A DNA stretch of 7,798 nucleotides from Deltaproteobacteria bacterium (GCA_021815655.1 JAKAGJ010000077.1:1-7798); one strand, 5' to 3'; positions 1 to 6,756 are shown, numbered from the stretch's first letter. Made by a program: numbers and translations. The notes: a model not told the origin generated them from the letters alone.

Positions 1-170
1 GCCTTGGTGATGTTGAGTCCGTTGTTCCGCGGGATGTTCTTCATGAACACATCCATGTCCGTGATCCCGAATGCAAGCGCCTCGCGCGCGACCGCCGCTT
101 CACTCACCTTGATTCCGTGCTCCCGGATCTGGGAGACAATCATGATCTGGTTGTAGGTGGCCTGGCTCAA
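1..170 (-). CDS. Unrecognised protein fragment, cut by the window edge
   Basis: I do not recognise this product. Read on the minus strand from 170 to 1, the frame is open for 56 codons and looks like a real soluble protein: it has a mixed amphipathic pattern (SQATYNQIMIVSQIREHGIK, then a stretch ending in MDVFMKNIPRNNGLNITK) rich in Ile, Asn, Met and Lys. About 86% of third codon positions are G or C although total GC is only about 57%, which is what a true frame in a high-GC genome looks like; the opposite-strand frames lack this. The frame stays open upstream to about 287, but that extension is Trp/Pro/Gly-rich and looks like a shadow of the plus strand. No convincing start codon or ribosome binding site is seen; a TTG at 168–170 is the nearest candidate. 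The C-terminus lies outside the window. The sequence may come from a different locus than the rest. Confidence 0.4.
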   Translation of the reverse strand, partial: MSQATYNQIMIVSQIREHGIKVSEAAVAREALAFGITDMDVFMKNIPRNNGLNITK

Positions 171-291
171 CCGCTCGCCATCCTGCGGCCACGACCCCCA
201 GGCACAAAACCCAGGCGGCGGCCCCCGCCAGGGGGTGCTGGCGGCCCTCTTGCTGGCCCAGGGCATAGAGGTGGTGGAGGTTCGGGCCTAG
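157..291 (+). CDS. C-terminal tail of an unrecognised protein (5' part missing)
   Basis: A plus-strand frame ends with TAG at 289–291 and finishes in a strand-like stretch, RQGVLAALLLAQGIEVVEVR, which looks like the last helix and beta strand of an alpha/beta protein. About 86% of codons from 181 to 288 end in G or C, so the frame is plausibly coding. Going upstream, the same frame meets a TAG at 154–156, so only about 45 codons remain, starting at a GTG (157) with no ribosome binding site. That is too short and abrupt for an intact gene. I read it as the 3' end of a gene, upstream of and in the same direction as ispG, whose front part is missing because of a join or rearrangement near 157–170. 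In related genomes rseP or tsaB often lie in this place, but the tail does not let me name either. Confidence 0.35.
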   Translation: MAWLNRSPSCGHDPQAQNPGGGPRQGVLAALLLAQGIEVVEVRA

Positions 292-305
292 CCTTCCCTG
301 GCGCA

Positions 306-334
306 TTGACAGCCGGCGCGGCCAGCGGTACAAG
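306..334 (+). promoter_or_regulatory. Candidate sigma70-type promoter for ispG
   Basis: A perfect -35 hexamer TTGACA (306–311) is followed by a 17-base spacer and the -10-like TACAAG (329–334, four of six consensus bases). Transcription would start near 341, giving a leader of about 27 bases before the ispG ATG. It lies in the 76-bp gap after the upstream stop at 291, which fits ispG starting its own transcript. The weak -10 is the main doubt. Confidence 0.5.
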
Positions 335-367
335 CAATCCAGATAAGCCGAGGCACCAGGGAGCGTT

Positions 368-1441
368 ATGCCGTTCGACCGCCTACAGACCCGCCGTATA
401 AACATAGGCCAGGTGCCCATTGGCGGAGGCGCGCCGGTGGTGGTGCAGTCCATGACCAGCACGGACACCCGCGATGTGGCCGCCACCCGCGCCCAGATAG
501 CGCGCCTGGCCCAAGCCGGCTGCGAGGTGGTGCGTTGCGCCGTACCCGACCTGGAGGCGGCCCAAGCCTTTCGGGGTATCACCGCCTCGAGCCCCCTGCC
601 GGTGATCGCCGACATCCACTTTGACGCCAGCCTGGCCGTGGCGGCCGTGGAAAACGGCGCCGCCGCCCTGCGCATCAATCCCGGCAACATCGGCGGCGAG
701 GCGGCGGTGCGACGGGTGGTGGACGTCGCCAAGGCCTTCGGTGTGCCCATCCGCGTGGGAGCCAACTCCGGGTCGCTACCCAAGGACCTGCTGGCGGCCC
801 ACGGCGGCCCCTGCCCGGCGGCCATCGTGGAGGCGGCGCTCAGGCAGGCTCGCCTGCTGGAGGCCATGGGCTTTGACCACATCAAGGTGAGCCTGAAATC
901 ATCCAGCGTGCTGGACACCATCGCGGCCTACCGGCTATTCGCCAAGGAATGCGACTACCCCCTGCACCTGGGGGTGACCGAGGCCGGCGGGCTTTTGGCC
1001 GGCACCGTGAAAAGCTCTGTCGGCATCGGGGCGCTTCTGCTGGAAGGCCTGGGCGACACCCTGCGGGTGAGCCTCACCGCCGACCCGGTGCGCGAGGTGG
1101 AGGTGGCCTGGCACCTCCTGCGGGCCTGCGGCCTGCGCCAGCGCGGGGTGGAGATCATCTCCTGCCCCACCTGCGGCCGCACCGAGATCGATCTGATCCC
1201 CCTTTTGGAGTCCGCCGAGAAGGAGCTGGCCAGCATCAAGGCCCCGCTGACCGTGGCCATCATGGGCTGCGTAGTCAACGGCCCTGGCGAGGCGGCCCAC
1301 GCCGACGTGGGCCTGGCCGGCGGACGCGGCCAGGGGGTGATTTTCGCCAAGGGCCAGGTGGTCAAGAAGGTGGCCGAGGCTGATTTGCTGACGGCGCTGA
1401 TGGCCGAGGTGCGCCGGGTGCAGGATGAGTGGGACAGTTAG
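368..1441 (+). CDS. ispG: 4-hydroxy-3-methylbut-2-enyl diphosphate synthase (IspG/GcpE)
   Basis: IspG is the iron–sulfur enzyme that reductively converts methylerythritol cyclodiphosphate to HMBPP, the penultimate step of the MEP isoprenoid pathway, in the cytoplasm with ferredoxin or flavodoxin as electron donor. The 357-residue length is usual for the compact bacterial form. The N-terminal TIM barrel begins with RINIGQVPIGGGAPVVVQSM and carries ADIHFD (81–86) and LRINPGNIG (101–109). The C-terminal cluster domain has SCPTCGRTEIDL with Cys266 and Cys269, then GCVVNGPGEA with Cys301 and the catalytic Glu308. These four sit exactly four residues before their E. coli counterparts (270, 273, 305, 312). 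The ATG is preceded by GGAG at 360–363 and by a candidate promoter at 306–334. proS follows, but a repeat-bearing 268-bp gap separates them, so co-transcription is uncertain. All key residues are present. Confidence 0.97.
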   Translation: MPFDRLQTRRINIGQVPIGGGAPVVVQSMTSTDTRDVAATRAQIARLAQAGCEVVRCAVPDLEAAQAFRGITASSPLPVIADIHFDASLAVAAVENGAAALRINPGNIGGEAAVRRVVDVAKAFGVPIRVGANSGSLPKDLLAAHGGPCPAAIVEAALRQARLLEAMGFDHIKVSLKSSSVLDTIAAYRLFAKECDYPLHLGVTEAGGLLAGTVKSSVGIGALLLEGLGDTLRVSLTADPVREVEVAWHLLRACGLRQRGVEIISCPTCGRTEIDLIPLLESAEKELASIKAPLTVAIMGCVVNGPGEAAHADVGLAGGRGQGVIFAKGQVVKKVAEADLLTALMAEVRRVQDEWDS

Positions 1442-1485
1442 GGCCAGGGAGATGAAGCCTCGCAGTGGGAGGCAATCAGCCATAG

Positions 1486-1621
1486 GTGTCATTGCGAGGA
1501 GCATCCCGGGAGGGATGCGACGCGGCAATCCACCCGATCTATACTTTTTCAGGCTTGGCGCCAGTACCATAGGAATGGGGATTAAGTAGTGTGGATTGCT
1601 GCGCTTCGCTCGCAAGGGCAC
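1486..1621. repeat. Imperfect palindromic (REP/MITE-like) element between ispG and proS
   Basis: The left arm (1486–1533) starts GTGTCATTGCGAG and ends GCGGCAATCCAC. The right arm (1591–1621) reads GTGGATTGCTGCGCTTCGCT then CGCAAGGGCAC, and its reverse complement matches the left arm at 11 of 13 outer and 11 of 12 inner positions. A 57-base spacer (1534–1590) separates the arms. Arms of the form CATTGCGAG…GCAATCC are, from memory, typical of short dispersed palindromic repeats found in many copies in several proteobacterial and other genomes. The left arm also contains a small perfect hairpin (1501–1518) missing from the right arm. There is no coding sequence inside, so the element would be non-autonomous. 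No second copy lies in this window, so repeat status rests on the palindrome and on recognising the motif. Confidence 0.7.
1501..1518. repeat. Perfect small hairpin inside the left arm
   Basis: GCATCCC (1501–1507) pairs with GGGATGC (1512–1518) around the four-base loop GGGA. It breaks the match between the two arms of the larger palindrome, as if this arm had been expanded by a 14-base insertion into the simpler GAGC–GCGACG form. Confidence 0.6.
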
Positions 1622-1627
1622 TTTTTC
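1591..1627 (+). terminator. Possible factor-independent terminator for ispG, formed by the repeat
   Basis: If the two arms of the 1486–1621 palindrome pair in RNA, the right arm ends directly at CTTTTTCTG (1621–1629), that is, a long GC-rich stem followed by a run of five U. That is the arrangement of an intrinsic terminator on the plus strand. The 57-base loop and the short U run make it weaker than a standard one. It would separate the ispG and proS transcripts. Confidence 0.3.
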
Positions 1628-1709
1628 TGTACTACTGAGTACCGTTGAGGCCCAAGTAATCAAGCCAGGCCAGGACTAATCAATAATTAACCGACCACAA
1701 GGACCAACC

Positions 1710-3425
1710 ATGAGATTCTCGCGCACCCTGATCCCCACCCTGAAGGAAACACCGGCCGAGGCCGAGGTCATTTCCCATCAGCTCATGCTGCGCGCCGGCT
1801 TCATAAGAAAGCTGGCCGCCGGCATCTACACCTGGCTGCCCCTGGGCTACCGGGTGCTGCGCAAGGTGGAGGCCATCGTGCGCCAGGAGATGGACCGCGC
1901 CGGCGCCCAGGAGATGCTCATGCCAGGCGTGCAGCCGGCGGAGCTGTGGCAGGAGTCGGGGCGCTGGGAGCACTACGGCAAGGAGCTCTTGCGCTTCATC
2001 GACCGCCACGAACACGGCTTCTGCCTGGCCCCCACCCACGAGGAGGTCATCACCGACCTGGTGCGGCGGGAGGTGCGCTCCTATCGCGACCTGCCGCTCA
2101 ACCTCTATCAGATACAAACCAAGTTCCGCGACGAGATCCGCCCGCGCTTCGGCATCATGCGCGCCCGCGAGTTTTTGATGAAGGACGCCTACTCCTTCGA
2201 CGTGGACGAGGAGGCCAGCGCCGAGTCCTACCGCCAGATGCACGCCGCCTACCAGGCTGTCTTTGACCGCCTGGGCCTGCGCTACCGCGCCGTGGAGGCC
2301 GACACCGGCTCCATCGGCGGCTCCTTCAGCCACGAGTTCATGGTGCTGGCGGCCACCGGCGAGGATGACATAGCCTCCTGCACGGCCTGCGATTACGCCG
2401 CCAATGTGGAAAAGGCCGAGGTGGTCCTGGCCGGCGGCGAGTTGCCTGCGCCCAGCCAGGAAATGGCCTCCGTGGCCACCCCCGGCACCCACACCGTGGA
2501 GGCGGTGGCCAGGTTCCTGGGGGTGGAGCCGAGGGCCGTAGCTAAGACAATGATATATATGGCCGACGGAAAGCCCGTGGCGGCCATGGTGCGCGGCGAC
2601 CGCGAGATCAACGAGATCAAGCTGAAAAACCTGCTCAAAGCCGCCGAGGTGGTGCTGGCCAGCCCCACGGTGATCGCTGAGGTGACCGGCGGCCCCCTGG
2701 GCTTCTCGGGCCCCACGGGGCTCAAGATACCCATCTATGCCGACCAGGAGCTGTATCGCCAGGCGGCGTGGGTGGTGGGGGCCAACCAGGCCGACACCCA
2801 CCTCACGGGCCTGCACCTGGGGCGCGACGTGCCCACGGCGCGCCAGGCCGACCTGCGTTCGGTGGTGGCCGACGACCCCTGCCCCCGCTGCGGCGGCCAA
2901 TTGACCCTGGACCGGGGCATCGAGGTGGGGCACATCTTCCGCCTGGGCACCAAGTACAGCCTGGCCCTGGGCGCCAACTACCTGGACGCCGAGGGCTTGA
3001 GCAAGCCCATCGTCATGGGCTGCTACGGCATCGGCGTGAGCCGTATCGTGGCCGCGGCCATCGAACAGGGCCACGACGCCAACGGCATCATCTTCCCCCT
3101 GGCCATCGCGCCCTTCTCCCTGGCGGTGCTGCCCATGAGCGCCAGCGGCCCAGCCTGGGACGAGGCCCAGCGCCTGTACCAGGAACTCACCGCCGCCGGC
3201 CTGGACGTGCTGATCGACGACCGCGACCTGCGGCCGGGCGTCAAGTTCAAGGACGGCGACCTCCTGGGCATCCCCTACCGCCTGGTGGTGGGCGAAAAGG
3301 GGCTCAAGGCGGGGCAGGTGGAGTTTAAGCACCGTGCCTCGGGCCAGGTGGAAATGCTACCATTAAACGAGGCGGTGGCTTACGTGGTCAACCTGGTGCG
3401 CGATCACGGCGGCCAATCCTTATAG
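1710..3425 (+). CDS. proS: Prolyl-tRNA synthetase, bacterial type with editing insert
   Basis: ProRS charges tRNA-Pro with proline in the cytoplasm. The 571 residues match the usual bacterial length (E. coli has 572). The class II catalytic core runs from about 1 to 225: motif 1 around [20 protein letters not shown] (33–52), PTHEE at 108–112, and motif 2 [20 protein letters not shown] (139–158). The YbaK-like editing insert spans about 225–390 and keeps Lys279 (in AVAKT), the residue tied to clearing mischarged alanine in E. coli. It is bracketed by CTAC (224–227) and CPRC (391–394), possibly a metal-binding pair. Motif 3 is [10 protein letters not shown] (438–447, approx.). The anticodon-binding domain fills about 465–565, with [20 protein letters not shown] near 503–522. 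The ATG follows AAGGA (1699–1703) at six bases. An 18-bp gap to the next gene suggests co-transcription. Nothing appears broken. Confidence 0.98.
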   Translation: MRFSRTLIPTLKETPAEAEVISHQLMLRAGFIRKLAAGIYTWLPLGYRVLRKVEAIVRQEMDRAGAQEMLMPGVQPAELWQESGRWEHYGKELLRFIDRHEHGFCLAPTHEEVITDLVRREVRSYRDLPLNLYQIQTKFRDEIRPRFGIMRAREFLMKDAYSFDVDEEASAESYRQMHAAYQAVFDRLGLRYRAVEADTGSIGGSFSHEFMVLAATGEDDIASCTACDYAANVEKAEVVLAGGELPAPSQEMASVATPGTHTVEAVARFLGVEPRAVAKTMIYMADGKPVAAMVRGDREINEIKLKNLLKAAEVVLASPTVIAEVTGGPLGFSGPTGLKIPIYADQELYRQAAWVVGANQADTHLTGLHLGRDVPTARQADLRSVVADDPCPRCGGQLTLDRGIEVGHIFRLGTKYSLALGANYLDAEGLSKPIVMGCYGIGVSRIVAAAIEQGHDANGIIFPLAIAPFSLAVLPMSASGPAWDEAQRLYQELTAAGLDVLIDDRDLRPGVKFKDGDLLGIPYRLVVGEKGLKAGQVEFKHRASGQVEMLPLNEAVAYVVNLVRDHGGQSL

Positions 3426-3443
3426 CGCTGAAAGAGACTCCCC

Positions 3444-3989
3444 ATGGATCGCGCCCTGTTGGTCATCGACGTGCAGAACGAGTATTTCAGCGGCCTGCTG
3501 CCCGTGACCCACCCGGCGGGCAGCTTGGACAATATCCTCAAGGCCATGGACGCCGCCAGCGCCCAGGGCCTGGCCGTGGTGGTGGTGCGGCACGCCTCGC
3601 CAAGGCCTGAGTCGCCGACCTTCCGCCAGGGCTCGCCCGCCTGGGAGCTGCATCCCGAGGTGGCCAGGCGGCCCCGGGACCTGCTCCTGGAGAAAAACCT
3701 GCCCGGATCCTTCACAGGCACCGCCTTGGAGGCCTGGCTAAAGGAGCGGGGCATCAGCAAGCTGGCCATCGCGGGCTACATGACCCAGATGTGCTGCGAC
3801 ACCACGGCCCGCCAGGCCTTTCACCTGGGCTATGGCGTGGAGTTCCTGAGCGACGCCACCGGCACCCTGGCCATCCAGAACCAGGCCGGCGCCGTGACCG
3901 CCGAGGAGCTGCACCGGGCCATCCTGGTCACCCAGGCCATGCTTTTCAGCCAGGTGATGAGCACCGAACAATGGATAAGAGGCCTATAA
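3444..3989 (+). CDS. Isochorismatase-fold cysteine hydrolase, substrate unknown
   Basis: This 181-residue protein belongs to the isochorismatase-like cysteine hydrolases, a family that includes nicotinamidases, N-carbamoylsarcosine amidases and isochorismatases. The opening [12 protein letters not shown] supplies catalytic Asp9, [11 protein letters not shown] supplies Lys84, and [16 protein letters not shown] supplies the nucleophile Cys117, so the Asp–Lys–Cys triad is complete. The Thr–Gln–Met–Cys context resembles the general hydrolase subgroup. I do not see the aspartate/histidine metal-site cluster of true nicotinamidases, so I leave the substrate open. It is a cytosolic single-domain protein with no signal peptide. 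The ATG follows AAAGAGA (3431–3437) by six bases. It lies 18 bp after proS and 37 bp before rel, so it is probably in the same transcript, though neither neighbour predicts its substrate. Confidence 0.88.
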   Translation: MDRALLVIDVQNEYFSGLLPVTHPAGSLDNILKAMDAASAQGLAVVVVRHASPRPESPTFRQGSPAWELHPEVARRPRDLLLEKNLPGSFTGTALEAWLKERGISKLAIAGYMTQMCCDTTARQAFHLGYGVEFLSDATGTLAIQNQAGAVTAEELHRAILVTQAMLFSQVMSTEQWIRGL

Positions 3990-4026
3990 CCCCCAGACGC
4001 TCTAGCCGAGGCCTTTAATAGCGCCC

Positions 4027-6165
4027 ATGCAGCGCATCAACGAGATCATAGACGCGGTCAAGGAGTACAACCCCGGGGCGGACGTGGGCGCCATCATGAA
4101 GGCCTACGTCTTCTCGGCCAAGGTGCACGCCGGCCAGTTGCGCAAGTCCGGCGAGCCCTACCTGAGCCACCCCCTGGCCGTGGCGGCGCTGATGGCCGAG
4201 ATGCACCTGGACGTGGCAAGCATCTGCGCGGCGCTCATGCACGATACCGTGGAGGACACTAGCGCCACCCACGAGCAGATCACCCAGCTCCTGGGGCCGG
4301 AGGTGGCCGCCCTGGTGGACGGCGTCACCAAGATCAACCTTTTGGCCGCCACTTCCCAGACCGCCCGCCAGGCCGAGAGCCTGCGCAAGATGATCCTGGC
4401 CATGGCCAGCGACATCCGTGTGCTGCTTATCAAGCTGGCCGACCGCCTGCACAACATGCGCACCCTGGGCTTCATGACCCCCGAGAAACAGCGGGCCGTG
4501 GCCCAGGAAACCCGCGACATCTACGCCCCCATGGCCCACCGCCTGGGCATCCGGCGCTGGCAGGCCGAGTTGGAGGACCTGGCGCTCTTTTACCTGGAGC
4601 CCCAGATCTACCAGCAGATCAACGAGGGCGTGGCCACGCGCAAGAATGAGCGCGAGTCCTTCATAGCCACGGTGAAGGAGACCATCAGGCAGGCCATGGC
4701 CGACCATGGCATCGAGTGCGCCGTCAGCGGGCGGCCCAAGCATTTTTCCAGCATCTACCAGAAGATGCTGCGCCGCAACGTGGACATCGACGGCCTCTAC
4801 GACCTCATCGCCTTCCGGGTGATCGTGCCCACGGTCAAGGACTGCTACGAGGCCCTGGGGGTGGTCCACAACCTGTGGAAGCCCATCCCCGGACGCTTCC
4901 GCGACTACATCGGCATGCCCAAGCCCAACATGTACCAGTCCCTGCACACCTCGGTGGTGGGACCCATGGGCCAGCGCATGGAGGTGCAGATTCGCACCGA
5001 GGAGATGCACCGCATCGCCGAGGAGGGTATCGCCGCCCACTGGCAGTACAAGGAGCAGGGCGGCGGCGACGAGGCCGAGGAAAAACGCTTCTCCTGGCTG
5101 CGCCGGCTCCTGGAATGGCAGCGGGACATGGACGACCCCTCGGAGTTCCTGCACTCCCTGCGCATGGACCTCTACCCCGAGGAGATATTCGTCTTCACCC
5201 CCACCGGCGAGGTCAAGGAGTTGCCCCGGGGGGCCACGCCCGTGGACTTCGCCTACGCCATCCACACCGAGGTGGGGCACAAGTGCGTGGGGGCCAAGGT
5301 CAACGGCCGCATGGTGCCCCTGCGCCACGAGTTGAACACCGGCGACCAGGTGGAGGTCCTCACCCAGACCAACCACACCCCCAGCAAGGACTGGCTCAAG
5401 TTCGTGGTCAGCAGCCGGGCGCGTTCCAAGATACGCACCTTTGTGCGCGAATCCGAGCGCAGCCGGGCCGTCAGCCTGGGCAAGGAGCTTCTGGACCGCG
5501 AGCTGCGCAAGCAGAACCTGACCCTGAACCAGATGGTGCGCGAGGGCAAGCTGGAGACCGTGGCCGGCGAGTTCTCCTTCAAGGACATCGACCACCTGCT
5601 GGCGGCCATCTCCTACGGCAAGATCAGCCCCCGCCAGGTGGTCAACCGGGTGGCCCCGCGCCAAGACAAGGAAGAGCGCAAGCCGGGGCTGCTGGCCCGC
5701 TCCCTGGAGCGCCTGCGCAAGCGCCCCCACGAGGGAATCAAGGTCAAGGGTGTGGACGACGTGCTGGTGCGCTTCGCCAAGTGCTGCAACCCCCTGCCCG
5801 GCGATGCCATCGCCGGCTACATCACCCGGGGCCGGGGGGTGAGCGTGCACGAGGCCACCTGCCCCCACCTGGGGCGGGTGGAACCGGAGCGGCGGGTGGA
5901 GGTGGAATGGGACGTGCCCGAGGACCAGGTGCGCCCGGTGCGCATCCGGGTGGAGAGCGGCGACCGGGCCGGGGTGCTGGCCGACCTGGCCGGGGCGCTT
6001 AAACTGCGCGATGTCAACATCCTGGAGGCCGAGGTGCGGGTGGAGGACCAGAAGGGCGTGGCCACCTTCCTGATCCAGGTGCACAACGCCGAGCAGCTCC
6101 GGCAGATATTGGCCGAGCTGAAACGGGTCAAGGGCGTGCACTCGGTGCGCCGGCAGGGGTTGTGA
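4027..6165 (+). CDS. rel: Bifunctional (p)ppGpp synthetase/hydrolase (Rel/SpoT family)
   Basis: This enzyme makes and degrades the stringent-response alarmones pppGpp and ppGpp. The 712 residues show the full long-RSH order. The N-terminal HD hydrolase is intact: His48, His72–Asp73 in MHDTVEDT, and Asp139 in KLADRLHNM. The synthetase follows, with GRPKHFSSIYQKM (235–247), YDLIAFRVI (258–266), and MEVQIRTEEMH (318–328). The TGS domain spans about 385–447 (EEIFVFTPTGEV). A Cys-containing linker holds Cys586, Cys587 and Cys612, and an ACT domain occupies about 636–712. Residues 290–293 read RFRD, the basic RXKD-type signature of bifunctional enzymes rather than the acidic EXDD of RelA-only synthetases. 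The start is fixed by an in-frame TAG at 4003–4005 with only this ATG after it; no good ribosome binding site precedes it. The symbol could equally be spoT or relA by local convention. Confidence 0.96.
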   Translation: MQRINEIIDAVKEYNPGADVGAIMKAYVFSAKVHAGQLRKSGEPYLSHPLAVAALMAEMHLDVASICAALMHDTVEDTSATHEQITQLLGPEVAALVDGVTKINLLAATSQTARQAESLRKMILAMASDIRVLLIKLADRLHNMRTLGFMTPEKQRAVAQETRDIYAPMAHRLGIRRWQAELEDLALFYLEPQIYQQINEGVATRKNERESFIATVKETIRQAMADHGIECAVSGRPKHFSSIYQKMLRRNVDIDGLYDLIAFRVIVPTVKDCYEALGVVHNLWKPIPGRFRDYIGMPKPNMYQSLHTSVVGPMGQRMEVQIRTEEMHRIAEEGIAAHWQYKEQGGGDEAEEKRFSWLRRLLEWQRDMDDPSEFLHSLRMDLYPEEIFVFTPTGEVKELPRGATPVDFAYAIHTEVGHKCVGAKVNGRMVPLRHELNTGDQVEVLTQTNHTPSKDWLKFVVSSRARSKIRTFVRESERSRAVSLGKELLDRELRKQNLTLNQMVREGKLETVAGEFSFKDIDHLLAAISYGKISPRQVVNRVAPRQDKEERKPGLLARSLERLRKRPHEGIKVKGVDDVLVRFAKCCNPLPGDAIAGYITRGRGVSVHEATCPHLGRVEPERRVEVEWDVPEDQVRPVRIRVESGDRAGVLADLAGALKLRDVNILEAEVRVEDQKGVATFLIQVHNAEQLRQILAELKRVKGVHSVRRQGL

Positions 6166-6168
6166 GGC

Positions 6169-6202
6169 AAAAAAAACCGGGAGACCCTGGGGGGCCTCCC
6201 GG
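6169..6202 (-). terminator. Intrinsic terminator of rpmB
   Basis: On the minus strand, CCGGGAG (6202–6196) pairs with CTCCCGG (6183–6177) around a 12-base loop, and eight T follow (the A run at 6169–6176 on the plus strand). It starts 22 bases past the rpmB stop. On the plus strand the same hairpin lacks a T run, so it should terminate rpmB but not rel. Confidence 0.85.
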
Positions 6203-6223
6203 CATTCTCGGCGCTGGCTTGGT

Positions 6224-6415
6224 CTAGGCGGGCTTGACGATCTTGCCCGAGCGCAGGCAGCGGGTGCAGACGCGCACTCGCTTGACCTGGCCGCTCTGCA
6301 GGGCGCGCACGCTTTGCAGATTGGGGTTGAAGCGCCGCCGGGTCTTGTTGTGGGCGTGGCTGACGTTGTTGCCCACCTGGGGGCGTTTGCCGCAGATTTC
6401 GCAGACCTGGCTCAT
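6224..6415 (-). CDS. rpmB: Large ribosomal subunit protein bL28, zinc-ribbon form
   Basis: L28 is a small basic protein of the 50S subunit. The 63 residues begin [20 protein letters not shown], followed by the characteristic [12 protein letters not shown]. Two CXXC pairs (Cys5/Cys8 and Cys50/Cys53) form the zinc-binding version; many bacteria carry a cysteine-free paralog used under zinc starvation. The length is normal for this form. The ATG (complement of 6413–6415) has a textbook AGGAGGT five bases upstream (6421–6427). The gene is alone on its strand here, converges on rel with 58 bp between stops, and ends in its own terminator. A candidate promoter with a leader hairpin lies about 90 bases upstream. 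No rpmG partner is adjacent. Identity is firm. Confidence 0.97.
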   Translation of the reverse strand: MSQVCEICGKRPQVGNNVSHAHNKTRRRFNPNLQSVRALQSGQVKRVRVCTRCLRSGKIVKPA

Positions 6416-6420
6416 GGGCC

Positions 6421-6427
6421 ACCTCCT
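6421..6427 (-). promoter_or_regulatory. Strong Shine-Dalgarno of rpmB
   Basis: ACCTCCT on the plus strand reads AGGAGGT on the minus strand, five bases before the rpmB ATG. It is a complete match to the anti-Shine-Dalgarno and fixes the start. Confidence 0.9.
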
Positions 6428-6476
6428 GGCATATCAACGGGCCCACGGGCATCTGCCGGGGCGTGTCAACGTTGCA

Positions 6477-6492
6477 GGCCCCTTATGGGGCC
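6477..6492. other. Perfect hairpin in the rpmB–infA divergent region
   Basis: GGCCCC (6477–6482) and GGGGCC (6487–6492) form a six-pair GC stem with loop TTAT. If rpmB starts from the promoter proposed at 6508–6536, this stem lies near the 5' end of its mRNA, about 10 bases from the start point. It has no U run in either direction, so it is not a simple terminator. A role in mRNA stability or autoregulation is only a guess. Confidence 0.45.
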
Positions 6493-6507
6493 GGGATCAG
6501 ACGTCGA

Positions 6508-6536
6508 AATATACCCCCCAACCGCCAGGACTGCAA
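6508..6536 (-). promoter_or_regulatory. Candidate promoter for rpmB
   Basis: On the minus strand TATATT (6513–6508, five of six -10 consensus bases) stands 17 bases from TTGCAG (6536–6531, a poor -35 with three of six). This is the most AT-rich spot upstream of rpmB. The predicted start near 6501 gives a leader of about 85 bases containing the 6477–6492 hairpin. The weak -35 keeps confidence low. Confidence 0.35.
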
Positions 6537-6589
6537 GTGTTTTTGCGGATACTCCGCGGTCGGCCTCCTGGGCGGCCTCGGGGGCGCTA

Positions 6590-6618
6590 TTGACTGAAAA
6601 CCTTGTCCATGGCATAGT
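6590..6618 (+). promoter_or_regulatory. Candidate sigma70-type promoter for infA
   Basis: TTGACT (6590–6595, five of six) is followed by a 17-base spacer and CATAGT (6613–6618, four of six). Transcription would start near 6625, leaving a leader of about 130 bases before infA. A second -10-like TATTAT (6709–6714) lies closer to the gene but lacks a convincing -35. The rest of the 6428–6756 gap shows only a small hairpin at 6545–6557 and C-rich runs; I see no gene or RNA in it. Confidence 0.45.
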
Positions 6619-6746
6619 TACCCCGCATACCGTCCCCCCCAAAACGGGCCAAGGGTTTGTGGCCGTGGCCATGGCGCCGGGCCTGAACCATCGCGTCCGG
6701 GGGCTGTCTATTATTGTCGCCGGCCCGGATGGCCAGCGCCAGCCAA

Positions 6747-6752
6747 AGGAGG
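6747..6752 (+). promoter_or_regulatory. Shine-Dalgarno that fixes the TTG start of infA
   Basis: AGGAGG is followed by four bases and then TTG at 6757. A GTG at 6764 is out of frame, and no ATG occurs in frame near the expected N-terminus, so this site selects the TTG start. Confidence 0.85.
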
Positions 6753-6756
6753 AAGC

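Noticed and set aside
100..921. Minus-strand open frame across the ispG 5' half
   Set aside because: It overlaps well-supported ispG, its product has no recognisable motif, and it is not in the coding-like minus frame seen at 1–170.
1622..1709. Promoter for proS at the AT-rich stretch near 1677–1690
   Set aside because: AATAAT (1682–1687) resembles a -10 box, but no -35-like hexamer stands at 16–18 bases, and the start would leave almost no leader before the ribosome binding site. A proS promoter may exist, but I cannot support a position.
1680..3332. A minus-strand open frame of about 550 codons opposite proS
   Set aside because: Same artefact: antisense of a high-GC3 gene, with compositionally biased product and no ribosome binding site.
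4015..6141. A minus-strand open frame of about 708 codons opposite rel
   Set aside because: It mirrors rel almost exactly and its product is a His/Gly/Leu/Val-rich low-complexity sequence, typical of the antisense of a GC-rich gene. rel itself is certain.
6545..6557. GCGGA–TAC–TCCGC hairpin next to a T run as a terminator
   Set aside because: The T run lies before the stem on the plus strand and becomes an A run after it on the minus strand, so neither orientation gives a terminator; five pairs is also short.
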